Positions 9,806 through 18,856 of a stretch of DNA of 64,000 nt are shown one piece after another. Made by a program: the position numbers and the translations under genes. The stretch spans positions 19,537 to 83,536 of the forward strand of contig JACQZG010000015.1 in assembly GCA_016213935.1 (NCBI GenBank). Direction: 5' to 3'. Within the stretch, counting starts at the first letter, position 1. Each line of letters starts with the position of its first letter. The DNA is from Nitrospirota bacterium (GTDB taxonomy: Bacteria > Nitrospirota > Thermodesulfovibrionia > UBA6902). Under the pieces are notes generated by a model, which worked only from the letters and a program-made list of their open reading frames with translations, did no database searches and was not told the origin of the DNA.

Positions 9806-10648
9806 GTGTTTTCAACAATAAAAGAATTAAGGCATATCGACGGCTGGCTGACAGAGCGCGAACTCAAGCTCTTATTGTCTTATTCATCAAAAGTAAAAAA
9901 AGGAAAAGTCATTCTCGAAATAGGAAGCTGGAAAGGGAGGTCGACCTTATGCCTTCTTGAAGGCGCTAAAAAAAATCATGCGAAGGTAGTGGCTGTTGAT
10001 ACCTTTAAAGGGTCTGCAGAGCACGGAGATGTCGATACCTATGATGAGTTCATTGCCAATATCAACCGGCATGCTGATTACGGAAACCTTGAAGTAATCA
10101 GGGACGCGAGCGAAAACGCCGCGCAGAAGTGGAACGGGGAGATATCCCTCCTGTTTATTGACGGAAGCCACAAATATGAAGATGTGGAGAAGGATTTCAA
10201 CTCATGGGAAGGCAAGGTTGAAAAAGGCGGTTATATACTCTTCCATGATTCTTTTCCGCAGGGATGGCTTGACGTTCAGCTGTTTATTATAAGGCGCCTC
10301 TTTGGAAATGATGATTACAATTTCATCAAGGCGGTTGACACCATCTCGGTCTTCAGGAAAGAACCGAGGCGCCACAGAAATGAGCTGAGATTTAAATTCG
10401 ACAGCCCCTTGCATGAGTTCCTTCATAATGGAATAGGCCTTTCCGGCAAAGAGGTCCGTCGAAAAGGAAGGTATCCTGATGAAATTTTTTCTCCGCGGAA
10501 TGGGTGGAATTGGGCTCTTGCCGAATATGGGAATTTCAGATTTCCATTCATATCCTACAGGAGCAGATATATCAAGTTTTACATCGGCTGGCTGCCGAAA
10601 GGCAATTTCGGGTTCAAATCAAGCCTTAATTTAAAAGGCGGGTATTAG
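9806..10648 (+). CDS. Class I SAM-dependent methyltransferase (Methyltransf_24-like)
   Basis: About 280 residues. Motif I is VILEIGSWKGRSTLCLLEGA, motif II is KVVAVDTFKGSAEH, and ISLLFIDGSHKYEDVEKDF with GGYILFHDSF follow, matching the Methyltransf_24/CmcI-like class found among sugar and glycan methyltransferases. The start chosen is GTG 9806, with GGAG 8 nt upstream; the alternative ATG 9755 lies inside the previous heptosyltransferase. The C-terminal 80 residues are lineage-specific. It probably O-methylates a core or terminal sugar; the substrate is unknown. Confidence 0.8.
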   Translation: MFSTIKELRHIDGWLTERELKLLLSYSSKVKKGKVILEIGSWKGRSTLCLLEGAKKNHAKVVAVDTFKGSAEHGDVDTYDEFIANINRHADYGNLEVIRDASENAAQKWNGEISLLFIDGSHKYEDVEKDFNSWEGKVEKGGYILFHDSFPQGWLDVQLFIIRRLFGNDDYNFIKAVDTISVFRKEPRRHRNELRFKFDSPLHEFLHNGIGLSGKEVRRKGRYPDEIFSPRNGWNWALAEYGNFRFPFISYRSRYIKFYIGWLPKGNFGFKSSLNLKGGY

Positions 10649-10657
10649 GATGGAGAG

Positions 10658-11596
10658 ATGAGCAAAACTGTTGCCGGGCCCTGCCGGATATGCAACGGGC
10701 CGACACATCCCTGCTTCGCCGGAAATCCGGATATACTTGAGTGTGAGGCATGCGGTGTCATTCACGACACAAGATCGGTGTTTGACACCGCCTTCTATGA
10801 GAATGAACGCCCGCACAATATAAACTCCGAAAAGCTCAAATCACGCATGCGGAATGTCAGGCAGAGAGCCGGCCTTATCGGGAAATTCATCAGGGAAAGC
10901 GACACCCTGCTCGATATAGGCTGCGGAGAAGGCCTTTTTATTAAAGAGGTTAAAGGCATGGTCAATGACGTCAAAGGGATAGAGCCGACCGTCTTTTACG
11001 CTAATTACGCAAACCGCGAGCTTGGAATTGACGTAAGGCAGGGGGCGATTGAGGATATCGAGTTCATGAATGATTCCTTTAACATCATCACAATGTTCCA
11101 TGTCCTGGAGCACCTGAACGACCCTGCCGGGTGCCTCAAAAAGATACATTCATGGCTCAGGCCCGGAGGATACATTGTTATAGAGGTGCCGGACATTAAA
11201 AGCCCCGCTGCCGTGTATAAAGGAGAGGCATGGGAGTTGATAACGCCTGAACACAGATTCCATTTCAGCAGAAATTCTTTAGTAAGCTTACTTCGGAAAG
11301 CCGGCTTTGCGCCGGTAAAGATAGCGGCCCGCGACTTTGACCAGTATCGCGGCAACATCGGCAAGAGCCTCGGGAAGCTCCTGCCCTTATTCAGGAAGAA
11401 GCGCGCCGCGAAGCATCAGGCGGCAAAAGAGGCGAATTCAAAAGCACGGCCGCGCGCAAGAAGAGATTCCGCCTTAAAAAGGATTAGAAATAATATTCAG
11501 CTTCCGTTAAAATTATTACTCGGCTGGCTGGTGCTGAGATTCAATAAAGGCGACTATCTTTTTGTCGTAGCCGAAAAAAAGAGGGGGTCTGTTTGA
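10658..11596 (+). CDS. SAM-dependent methyltransferase with N-terminal zinc ribbon
   Basis: 312 residues. The N-terminus carries a CRIC...CEAC zinc-ribbon-like pair (about residues 9-33), then a class I methyltransferase core: LLDIGCGEGLFIKEVKG (motif I), DVKGIEP, NIITMFHVLEHLNDPAGCL (motif IV) and RPGGYIVIEVPDIKSP. Zinc-ribbon-plus-methyltransferase proteins of this layout are common in O-antigen and spore-coat clusters, where some act in C-methyl sugar synthesis. A basic tract (about residues 248-270) precedes a C-terminal hydrophobic stretch. It ends TTGA, overlapping the TTG start of the next gene. Confidence 0.85.
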   Translation: MSKTVAGPCRICNGPTHPCFAGNPDILECEACGVIHDTRSVFDTAFYENERPHNINSEKLKSRMRNVRQRAGLIGKFIRESDTLLDIGCGEGLFIKEVKGMVNDVKGIEPTVFYANYANRELGIDVRQGAIEDIEFMNDSFNIITMFHVLEHLNDPAGCLKKIHSWLRPGGYIVIEVPDIKSPAAVYKGEAWELITPEHRFHFSRNSLVSLLRKAGFAPVKIAARDFDQYRGNIGKSLGKLLPLFRKKRAAKHQAAKEANSKARPRARRDSALKRIRNNIQLPLKLLLGWLVLRFNKGDYLFVVAEKKRGSV

Positions 11597-12747
11597 AGAT
11601 AGGGATAGTGCTTGACAATAAGATCAGCAAATGGGCGTTGCAGCGTTTCGAGCCTCTGAAAGAAACCTGCGACATCACTGTCTTTGTGGGCGAGAGGAAT
11701 GATTACGATGTCAGCGCAATAGGGCTGAAGAAGAAATTCCTGAGCAAGAAAGAAGAGATATCTCTTGCCCTGAGGGACCCTGTCACGGCCTTCAACCGTT
11801 TCGTAAAAGCGCCTTACAAGAAAATGGACTTTTACTATTTTTCATTGAGGAAGCATCTTAAAGGTTTTGACGCGGTTTATTCATGCGACCTGATGAGGTC
11901 GGCATATTCGCTTGCGTCTCTGAAAGAGATGCTCGGGTTCAAGCTTTTTCTCTTCTGGTGGGAAAATGTCCCGTACCGCGCGGCTCTTGACGACAAATCG
12001 TCATTTCAGAAAAAGAGCATCATGAAGAATGTGGATTATTTCTTCCCTTTCACAAAACACGCGAAAGAGAACCTCCTGATGGAAGGGGTCAGGGAGGATA
12101 AAATAAAGGTCGTCTATCCCGGCCTCGACATGCAGAGGTTCAGCCCCGGAGAAAAACCCGGATCATTATCGGCAAAAAACAGGATCCCTGAAGGGTCGTT
12201 CGTCATACTATACGTAGGCAAGCTCGTCTCGTGGAAAGGCGTTCACAATCTGGTTTATGCCGCCAGGATATTGAAGATGAAAGGGATAAAGAACTTTGTT
12301 TTCGCGGTAGCCGGCAGGGGGGCGCAGAAGAATAATATGCTGAAGCTGATCGCTGAAACAGGCACTGAAGAGAACTTCAGATTCCTTGATTTTATTTCCT
12401 ATGACGAAATGCCCGAGGTCTACAGAATGGCTGACCTGTTCGTGCTCCCCAGCTACCCGACAATGACATGGCAGGAGCAGTTCGGCATGGTCATTGTGGA
12501 AGCCATGGCAAGCGGAATACCCGTCATATCCACCAATACCGGAACAATACCGGAGGTGATGGGAGACGCCGGCATTATCATCCCGCCCGGAGATTACAAT
12601 GCCCTTGCAGGGAGCATCATCAAATTGATGAACGATGAGCCCTTAAGAAAAGAGCTTTCAGGGAAAGGAAGGGAGAGGGCTCTGGAATTATTCAGCTCGA
12701 ATAAAAAATCAGAGGAATTAAATGCCGCGCTCAAGGAGATATTATGA
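11593..12747 (+). CDS. GT4 glycosyltransferase
   Basis: A 384-residue GT-B enzyme. The linker is YFFPFTKHAKENLLMEGVRE...IKVVYPGLDMQRFSPG; the donor domain has YVGKLVSWKGVHNLVYAARIL, FVFAVAGRGAQKNN and WQEQFGMVIVEAMASGIPVIS with the E-x7-E motif. The start codon is TTG 11593, sharing TTGA with the upstream stop, which implies translational coupling. It acts in core/outer-core assembly; donor and acceptor are unknown. Confidence 0.9.
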   Translation: MKIGIVLDNKISKWALQRFEPLKETCDITVFVGERNDYDVSAIGLKKKFLSKKEEISLALRDPVTAFNRFVKAPYKKMDFYYFSLRKHLKGFDAVYSCDLMRSAYSLASLKEMLGFKLFLFWWENVPYRAALDDKSSFQKKSIMKNVDYFFPFTKHAKENLLMEGVREDKIKVVYPGLDMQRFSPGEKPGSLSAKNRIPEGSFVILYVGKLVSWKGVHNLVYAARILKMKGIKNFVFAVAGRGAQKNNMLKLIAETGTEENFRFLDFISYDEMPEVYRMADLFVLPSYPTMTWQEQFGMVIVEAMASGIPVISTNTGTIPEVMGDAGIIIPPGDYNALAGSIIKLMNDEPLRKELSGKGRERALELFSSNKKSEELNAALKEIL

Positions 12748-12786
12748 ATTTCTTCATGTCAACTCGCGCCGGGTTAAGAAATAAGA

Positions 12787-13509
12787 TTGAAGCCGTTTGA
12801 GACATTGCTAACAGCCATTCTTCGCCTGCCCGTTCTGGGAGAGGCTGCCGAAGGGCTTGCCGAGCGCCTGCACCGGGTTACCGTGCGCGCGATGCGGAGG
12901 GCGCGGCGCAACCATATCAGGGCGCGGGAATGGTCTAACGACGAACTGAGAAAGGTGGCTGGTTTTTTCGACGGCGCGGTAATCAACGTAAGCGGCTGGC
13001 GCGATGAAGACAAAACAGGAGGCCTTTACCGGGACTACTTCAGTAAAGCATCCTCTTATACCGTATCCAACTTCAGCGGCAGAAAGGGTTCCTCAGACGG
13101 CATAGGAGACGTCTTCATTGATCTGGAAGGAGAGGTGCCGCCCGACCTGCGGCGCCGTTATCAGGCGGCTTTCAGCCACACGACGCTTGAACATATATAT
13201 GACATCCGCCGCGGTATTGCCAATATCTGCTCCCTGAGCCATGACAGCGTGATACTTGTCACGCCTTTTTTGCAGGCGGTCCATGACATGGAAGGCTCCT
13301 TCGGCGATTTTTGGCGCCCCACGCCGATGTGCATCTCGCGAATGCTGGAGGAAGAGGGATTCGAAACAATCTACCAGAGTTCAAACGATAACCCCTGGCA
13401 CGTTGTTTATGTTTTTACCGTGGCAAGCCGCAAGCCGGGTCTCTACAAAGGCCGTCTCCCGTCCTTCACCCAGCCGCAGGCAGGCGCTCGGCATTTTAAA
13501 CTTTTTTAA
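12787..13509 (+). CDS. Methyltransferase-like protein of unknown function
   Basis: A 240-residue protein on a TTG start (12787; an in-frame stop at 12775-12777 prevents a longer reading) with no good SD. It has a weak methyltransferase-like pattern: a strand VINVSGW where motif I should be but without the GxGxG loop, FSHTTLEHIYDI resembling motif IV, and VILVTPFLQAVHDMEGSFGDFWRPTP, as in a family of SAM-methyltransferase-like proteins found in glycan clusters. It is richer in G+C and arginine codons (CGC, GCG) than its neighbours, which suggests separate acquisition. It may be catalytically degenerate. Coding status likely; function unknown. Confidence 0.65.
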   Translation: MKPFETLLTAILRLPVLGEAAEGLAERLHRVTVRAMRRARRNHIRAREWSNDELRKVAGFFDGAVINVSGWRDEDKTGGLYRDYFSKASSYTVSNFSGRKGSSDGIGDVFIDLEGEVPPDLRRRYQAAFSHTTLEHIYDIRRGIANICSLSHDSVILVTPFLQAVHDMEGSFGDFWRPTPMCISRMLEEEGFETIYQSSNDNPWHVVYVFTVASRKPGLYKGRLPSFTQPQAGARHFKLF

Positions 13510-13649
13510 GGCCGCTTCCGCTTCATGAACGATGCGATACGAATATAAAATATCCCAAATATCACTAATAAATCTTATGCAATTTCTCTTAAAGAGGTGG
13601 ACACTGGAATTCGGACAATCGTATAAGGGGATTATCATTAGAGAAAAAG

Positions 13650-14091
13650 GTGAACTTTTTGTCTTATAAAATACAACTTGAAGCGCCTACAAAGGATAGT
13701 TCAGAAGAATATATCCTGAAGTATTTGAAATATAACCATAACAGGATACATATCCTGTATGCTTATAATTTATTGAAGGCGATGAAATTGAGCCCGGACA
13801 GTGTGATCACAGAACTGGGGTGTAACGGCCATTTATCTTTAAATTTATTCAATACGCTCGGTTGGAAAAGAATGCACTCATTCCCGTTTTTTTACCAAGG
13901 AGCATTTTGAAGAGATACTGAATGACAGCGGATTTGAGATCATAAAAAGAAACTCAGAAGGCCATATTCCTTTTGTCGATATTGAACCCTGGCGCACGAT
14001 TCTTAAAAGGAAGAGGATCCATCACCATATTCCTAAATTCCTCGAAGCATTATTTGCAATTCGTTTTATCTGGCTATGTAAAAAAGTATAA
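13650..14091 (+). pseudogene. Decayed SAM-dependent methyltransferase
   Basis: Two pieces of one methyltransferase remain in different frames. The N-terminal piece (GTG 13650 to about 13885) contains motif I, SVITELGCNGHLSLNLF. The C-terminal piece (about 13888-14091, another frame) reads FTKEHFEEILNDSGFEII, then HIPFVDIEPWRTILK, and ends FIWLCKKV-stop, the typical end of a Methyltransf_11-type protein. Together they give about 145 residues, against 230 or more expected, so about 100 internal residues plus the frame have been lost. I infer an internal deletion. Sequencing error alone would not remove the middle. Confidence 0.75.
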
Positions 14092-14285
14092 AATATTTTC
14101 AAAGAAGAATATCTGATGATTACCGTTTAATCATAAAGTACAGCAAGTTGGAGAGCAGGAATACAAATGCTGCATTAAATGCATATGGGAAAACAATATA
14201 ATCAGCCATAATTCATGAAGATACTTGTGGTCAACTCTATACAATGAACCAGTGATCAACGCATCAATGGATATCATTAGATAAC
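14092..14285. other. Low-G+C gap with a possible membrane-protein remnant
   Basis: There is no complete gene here. On the - strand, 14209-14120 encodes a 29-residue hydrophobic tail (FPYAFNAAFVFLLSNLLYF, then a basic end) resembling the last helix of a membrane protein. It could be a gene remnant beside the decayed methyltransferase. Weak evidence. Confidence 0.3.
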
Positions 14286-15533
14286 ATGCCCATAACAAAG
14301 ATTGTTATCCTCGACACAGGCAAAGAATGGGGCGGCGGCACAAACAGCATGCTTGAGATGTTAAAGCGTGCTGACAGGGATAAATACCGTTTCACCGCCC
14401 TCTTCTGCCATAACTATTCAAAAGGGCCTGATTCCGATATAAAAAAAGAGATGGAGAAGCTCGAAATAGAATTTATTCTGCTGAAACAAAAGGAGCATGC
14501 CGGTACAGTCAAGCTTCTTAAGGAGATCGTAAGGGTTCTCTCGTTTTTCAATGATAAGCTCAGAAAATATCTTTTATTCCGCATAGACTATGTCTTCAGG
14601 ATCAGGGAAAGCGCCGTCAGTATCGCGGGCATACTGAAGGAGATGAAGGCCGGCCTGCTCTACCTGAATAATCAGCCGTCGTCAAACCTCGAAGGGATAC
14701 TCGCGTCGGAAATCGCGGGCGTGCCGGCTCTTCAGCACTGCAGAAAAGTCGCGCCCCTGAATGCGTTTGAAGTTAAAACGGCAAACCGCGTGCTGGCCGG
14801 GATCATCTGCGTCTCAAAAGGCCTTAAGAACGAGTACATTGAACAAGGCATAACCAGTTCAAAGTGCATTGTCATACATAATGGCATTGACCCACAGACA
14901 GAGGCCGCGGCACCGGCGCAGGACATAAGAAAAAAATGGGGCATCTCCGAAGATGAGATACTCACGGGGACCGCGTCTTCTCTTTTAAGAGGCAAGCGGA
15001 TTGATGATATATTGGAAATATTCAGTATTGCAAGAAACGCCTCCCCCAAAAAGGTTAAATGCATGATAGTCGGGGACGGGCCGGAGAAACAGCGCCTGCT
15101 CAATATCGCGGCGAAGAAAGGCATAATGAATGACACTGTTTTCACCGGATTTCAAAAAGATGCCGTATCGCTTATCAATGCTATGGATATCTTCATTATG
15201 GCCTCGGAAAAGGAGGGCTTCCCGAGAGCGCTTCTCGAAGCCATGCTCATGGGCAGGGCGGCGGCCGCATTTGATGTCACGGGAGTGTCGGAACTTATTG
15301 TTGACGGGGATACGGGTTATCTGATACCCTCCGGAGACATTCCCGCGTTCGGCAAGGCTCTCATAAAACTTATAACTGATGACGATTTAAGAATCAGATT
15401 CGGAGAGAGGGGCAGGCGGCGCGTAATTGATAATTTCTCTGTCGGCAGATACATAAAAGAGGTAGAGAATGTGTTTGATGAAATCGCAAAGCCAAAGGCC
15501 GCGAATAATATGACAGCAGAAAAAAAAGAATAA
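14286..15533 (+). CDS. GT4 glycosyltransferase
   Basis: A 415-residue GT-B protein. N-terminal ILDTGKEWGGGTNSMLEML (acceptor loop), linker GIICVSKGLKNEYIEQGI...CIVIHNGIDPQ, donor domain GTASSLLRGKRIDDILEIF, CMIVGDGPEKQRLL and KEGFPRALLEAMLMGRAAAAFDVTGVSELI with E-x7-E. It resumes the LPS run after the decayed region at 13510-14285. Specificity is unknown. The next gene starts 4 nt after its stop. Confidence 0.9.
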   Translation: MPITKIVILDTGKEWGGGTNSMLEMLKRADRDKYRFTALFCHNYSKGPDSDIKKEMEKLEIEFILLKQKEHAGTVKLLKEIVRVLSFFNDKLRKYLLFRIDYVFRIRESAVSIAGILKEMKAGLLYLNNQPSSNLEGILASEIAGVPALQHCRKVAPLNAFEVKTANRVLAGIICVSKGLKNEYIEQGITSSKCIVIHNGIDPQTEAAAPAQDIRKKWGISEDEILTGTASSLLRGKRIDDILEIFSIARNASPKKVKCMIVGDGPEKQRLLNIAAKKGIMNDTVFTGFQKDAVSLINAMDIFIMASEKEGFPRALLEAMLMGRAAAAFDVTGVSELIVDGDTGYLIPSGDIPAFGKALIKLITDDDLRIRFGERGRRRVIDNFSVGRYIKEVENVFDEIAKPKAANNMTAEKKE

Positions 15534-15537
15534 TTAT

Positions 15538-16659
15538 ATGTTTTATGTGCTGCTTGCGTACATATCCAAGCCGATATTCTCCTTTTTCGCCGCATTAAGG
15601 AAAAAAGGAAAGCTTTCGAGAATTCTCGTCATACAGACCGCGAAGATAGGCGACGTAATATGCTCTACGCCGGTCTTCCGGGCGATAAGGGAAAAGTTCC
15701 CTGCTGGCCGCGTAACAGCGATTGTAAGCCCGGTTGCCGAAAAGCTTCTCGCAAACTGCCCCCATTTGGATGACGTCTTTGCCATAGACAACTCCTCATA
15801 CAAAGGGCTTGGAGGAAAGCTGAGGCTTGCCGCGCTGATCCGAAGAGGCAGATATGATGCCGCCGTATGCCTTAACCCGAATGTGCCTTTTGCTGTTGCA
15901 CTCTTATGGGGGCTTGTACCGGTGAGGCTCACGGTTATGCCCGATTATTGCGGCCTGACATTTAAAACTGCTTCCCTCCTCTTTACCCGCCTTGAAAAAC
16001 ATGCCGCTGGAAGCCTTCTTGCAGAAACTTACCTGAACCTGCTTAAGGAACTCGGGATTAAAAACAATGGCCTGGGCAAAGAGGTTTACCCTGCTGAAAG
16101 AGCGGACAGGGCGGCAGAAGGCCTGCTCGGCAGGATGGATGCCGAACTCATCGGCATAGGAGCCGGCAGCGGCAACAGGATGAAGGAACTCGGAAGCGAC
16201 AAGATAGCCCGGCTGACAAACATCATACTGGAGCGCACCGGGGCAGCGGTTGTCCTCATAGGGTCCGTCTCGGATATCGAAAGCGCCAAAAAGATTTCGG
16301 GTTCGGTTTCTGACAAAGAGAGAGTCATCAATGCGGTTGGGAAATTAGAGCTTGACCTGCTGCCCGCCCTCATAAAGAGGCTCTCACTCTTTATCGGCGT
16401 TGATTCGGGGATTACCTATATGGCTGACGCGCTTTCCATTCCGCTCATAAATATCGCCGGCCCATCGGACATGAATGACCAAAGGCCCCTCGGCGCCAAT
16501 GCGGTCATAATACAAAATAAACTTCCCTGTGTTCCGTGTTCCCACGCCTTCAGCAGCCCGTACACCTGCAGGCTCGGCACAAGGGAGTGCGTCACATCGG
16601 TTTCAGCCGAAGAAATATTCTCCGCAGTTGAAAAACTTCTCAGGAGGGCTAAGGATTGA
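15538..16659 (+). CDS. LPS heptosyltransferase (GT9), copy 3
   Basis: A 373-residue GT9 enzyme. A short hydrophobic N-terminus (FYVLLAYISKPIFSFFAAL) may associate with the membrane. Core motifs are ILVIQTAKIGDVICSTPVFRAI, IGIGAGSGNRMKELGSDKIA, LFIGVDSGITYMADALSIPLINIAGPSD and the Cys-containing CVPCSHAF...TCRLGTRECVT tail. It transfers a heptose-type sugar to LPS core. Its TGA overlaps the TTG start of the next gene (TTGA). Confidence 0.9.
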   Translation: MFYVLLAYISKPIFSFFAALRKKGKLSRILVIQTAKIGDVICSTPVFRAIREKFPAGRVTAIVSPVAEKLLANCPHLDDVFAIDNSSYKGLGGKLRLAALIRRGRYDAAVCLNPNVPFAVALLWGLVPVRLTVMPDYCGLTFKTASLLFTRLEKHAAGSLLAETYLNLLKELGIKNNGLGKEVYPAERADRAAEGLLGRMDAELIGIGAGSGNRMKELGSDKIARLTNIILERTGAAVVLIGSVSDIESAKKISGSVSDKERVINAVGKLELDLLPALIKRLSLFIGVDSGITYMADALSIPLINIAGPSDMNDQRPLGANAVIIQNKLPCVPCSHAFSSPYTCRLGTRECVTSVSAEEIFSAVEKLLRRAKD

Positions 16660-17675
16660 ACTACTCAAAAATACTCTTTATACGCCGGGACAACATAGGC
16701 GACCTCATCTGCACCACTCCGGCTATCCGCGCCGTCAAGGAAAAATTCCCATACGCGAAGATAGGAGTGCTCGTAAACTCCTATAACGCCGAAGCAGTGC
16801 GCAACAGCCCCGACATTGACAAGATATATGTTTATAAAAAAGCAAAGCACACCCCTGACAAATTCAGGCTCTCTGTCTGGTTTGAGAACGCGAATGTCTT
16901 AAGGAAGATACGCAAAGAGAGATATGACGCGGCTATTGGATGCGGCTCATATTCGCCGAGGGTTGAAAGATACACCCGCTTCTCAGGCGCGAAGATGAGG
17001 ATAGGGTATATAAAAGAAGGGGCGAAACTCGGAGGCTATAACAGCCCGCTTATTGAAAGCGCCGCGCCGCTTCATGAGGTTCAGAGGACATTCGGCCTGC
17101 TCGCGCCGTTAGGAATAACGGGCGAGCCTTCGCATCTGCGCCTCTTTCCCTCTCCCAAAGAGAGAGAATATGCGGAAAAGTTTCTAAAGAACTCCAAATT
17201 CGTAAAAGGCGCCCCGGTCATCGCTCTTAACATAAGCAGCAGGCGGCCTGAGAACAGGTGGCCTGTGGAGAAGTTCATTAAGCTTGCGGAACTCATATAC
17301 AGCCTTCGGAAGATGAACATCCTCCTCCTCTGGTCCCCCGGAAGCAGGAGCAATCTCTTCCACCCGGGGGACGATGAAAAGGCCAATGAGATAATAAACA
17401 GGGCCATACCCGGCCTGATTGCCTACAGGACGAGCAGGCTCAAGAACCTCGTCGCCATTCTCTCGCTCTCTGACGCAGTGATCTGCTGCGACGGCGGGGC
17501 GATGCACGCGGCGGCCGCGCTCGGGAAACCTGTTGTGGCGATATGGGGTTCGACAGACCCGAAGAGATGGAGGCCCTGGGGCGTGGAGCACAGGATACTG
17601 CAGAAGGAGAGCCGGGAGGCAAAGGATGTTGGGGCGGAAGAGGTTTTTGAGGCGCTGAAAGAATTCCTGCCGTGA
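16656..17675 (+). CDS. LPS heptosyltransferase (GT9), copy 4
   Basis: A 339-residue GT9 enzyme. Motifs: ILFIRRDNIGDLICTTPAIRAV, RFSGAKMRIGYIKEG, IALNISSRRPENRWPVEKFI, SLSDAVICCDGGAMHAAAALGKPVVAIWGSTDPKRWRPWG. It starts with TTG 16656, preceded by AGGAGG (16642-16647) at good spacing and overlapping the upstream stop. It lacks the usual Cys cluster at its C-terminus. It is the last gene of the + strand LPS run; the convergent GT4 stop is only 41 nt away, with no obvious T-tailed terminator between them. Confidence 0.9.
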   Translation: MNYSKILFIRRDNIGDLICTTPAIRAVKEKFPYAKIGVLVNSYNAEAVRNSPDIDKIYVYKKAKHTPDKFRLSVWFENANVLRKIRKERYDAAIGCGSYSPRVERYTRFSGAKMRIGYIKEGAKLGGYNSPLIESAAPLHEVQRTFGLLAPLGITGEPSHLRLFPSPKEREYAEKFLKNSKFVKGAPVIALNISSRRPENRWPVEKFIKLAELIYSLRKMNILLLWSPGSRSNLFHPGDDEKANEIINRAIPGLIAYRTSRLKNLVAILSLSDAVICCDGGAMHAAAALGKPVVAIWGSTDPKRWRPWGVEHRILQKESREAKDVGAEEVFEALKEFLP

Positions 17676-17716
17676 TTATTTTATCTCATCGCCGTATATG
17701 AGGCGACGGCGGCCTC

Positions 17717-18856
17717 TCACTTCCCTGCGAGAACGCCGTTCACGAAATCCCTGAACTCCTTCCTGAACCTTTCAATGCCGAATCTTTCGGCATTCGCCCT
17801 TATTTTATGGGGATCGAATTTATCGCGGTTCGACTCAAACCTCTCCACCGCCTCATTGAGCGACCGGCTGTTCTGCTCATTGAAAAAGACCCCGGTCGGG
17901 CCTTCAGCTTCATCCGGAGAAATGACGGTCTCAAGCGCGCCGCCTTTTCCGTAAGCAATGACAGGCGTGCCGCACGCCTGCGCCTCTACAGGAACTATGC
18001 CGAAATCCTCCTCAGCCGCGAAGACGAACGCCTTTGCCTTCCGCATATACTCCTTCATGACTTCGCCTGCCTGGAAGCCTAACAATGCTATGTTCTTTTT
18101 TCCCTTTGCCTTTGCCCTCACCTTCTCATAATCAGGCCCGTCGCCTATGATGACGAGAGGAAGGCCGTTGTCTGAAAACGCCTCTGCGATAATGTCCATC
18201 TTTTTGTAAGGAACCATCCTCGATACGGCAAGATAAAAATCCTCTTTCTTCTCTTCGAGGCGGAAGCTCCCTGTATCAACCGGCGGATAGATGACATGGG
18301 CATCCCTGCCGTAAGCCCTCTTTATCCTGTCTTTAATGTAATTGGAATTGGCTATAAAATGATCGACGCCTGAGGCTGTGGAATAATCCCACCCCCTTAT
18401 GCGCGAAAGAATCCTGTCTGCTAAATACCCCTTAATGCCTCTGTCAAGCCCCGACTCCCTCAGGTACTGCTCTTTCAAATCCCACGCGTATCTCATCGGC
18501 GTGTGGCAGTAGCATATATGGATCTGGCCCGGGCGCTTCTTTACGCCTTTTGCGACTGAATGAGAGCTTGAGATGATAAGCTCATACCCCGACAGGTTGA
18601 AACGCCCTATAGCAAAGGGCATGAACGGAAGATAATCGCGGTACCTCTTCTTCGCGAAAGGAAATTTTTGGATAAAAGATGTCTCAACATGCTTGTCAAG
18701 CAGGAAGCCCCTCTCATTCTTGGGGATGAAGTCTATGAGGCTGAAGAGATCCGAGCCGGGGCAGAGCTTCAATATCTGCTCAAGCACCCTCTCGGAGCCC
18801 GCGTATGTGACAAGCCAGTCATGGACAACGGCTGTCTTAAGTTTCATATTTGCCAT
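17717..18856 (-). CDS. GT4 glycosyltransferase (WbaZ/mannosyltransferase-like)
   Basis: A 379-residue GT-B protein, the last gene of the long - strand operon. N-terminal TAVVHDWLVTYAGSERVLEQIL and PFAIGRFNLSGYELIISSSHSVAKGVK...HICYCHTPMRYAWDL are characteristic of WbaZ/WbdB-like O-antigen mannosyltransferases. The donor half has AVSRMVPYKKMDIIAEAF, VIIGDGPDYEKV, AEEDFGIVPVEAQACGTPVIAYGKGGALETV. The start is ATG 18856 or ATG 18847; both overlap the upstream gene's end. Confidence 0.9.
   Translation of the reverse strand: MANMKLKTAVVHDWLVTYAGSERVLEQILKLCPGSDLFSLIDFIPKNERGFLLDKHVETSFIQKFPFAKKRYRDYLPFMPFAIGRFNLSGYELIISSSHSVAKGVKKRPGQIHICYCHTPMRYAWDLKEQYLRESGLDRGIKGYLADRILSRIRGWDYSTASGVDHFIANSNYIKDRIKRAYGRDAHVIYPPVDTGSFRLEEKKEDFYLAVSRMVPYKKMDIIAEAFSDNGLPLVIIGDGPDYEKVRAKAKGKKNIALLGFQAGEVMKEYMRKAKAFVFAAEEDFGIVPVEAQACGTPVIAYGKGGALETVISPDEAEGPTGVFFNEQNSRSLNEAVERFESNRDKFDPHKIRANAERFGIERFRKEFRDFVNGVLAGK

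Noticed and set aside
14120..14209. 29-codon hydrophobic ORF on the - strand as a small membrane protein
   Set aside because: Too short, no SD, and beside a decayed gene; treated as a possible remnant only.
17676..17716. Terminator between the converging LPS and polysaccharide runs
   Set aside because: CGCCGT/ACGGCG can pair, but the loop is long and no T-run follows on either strand.
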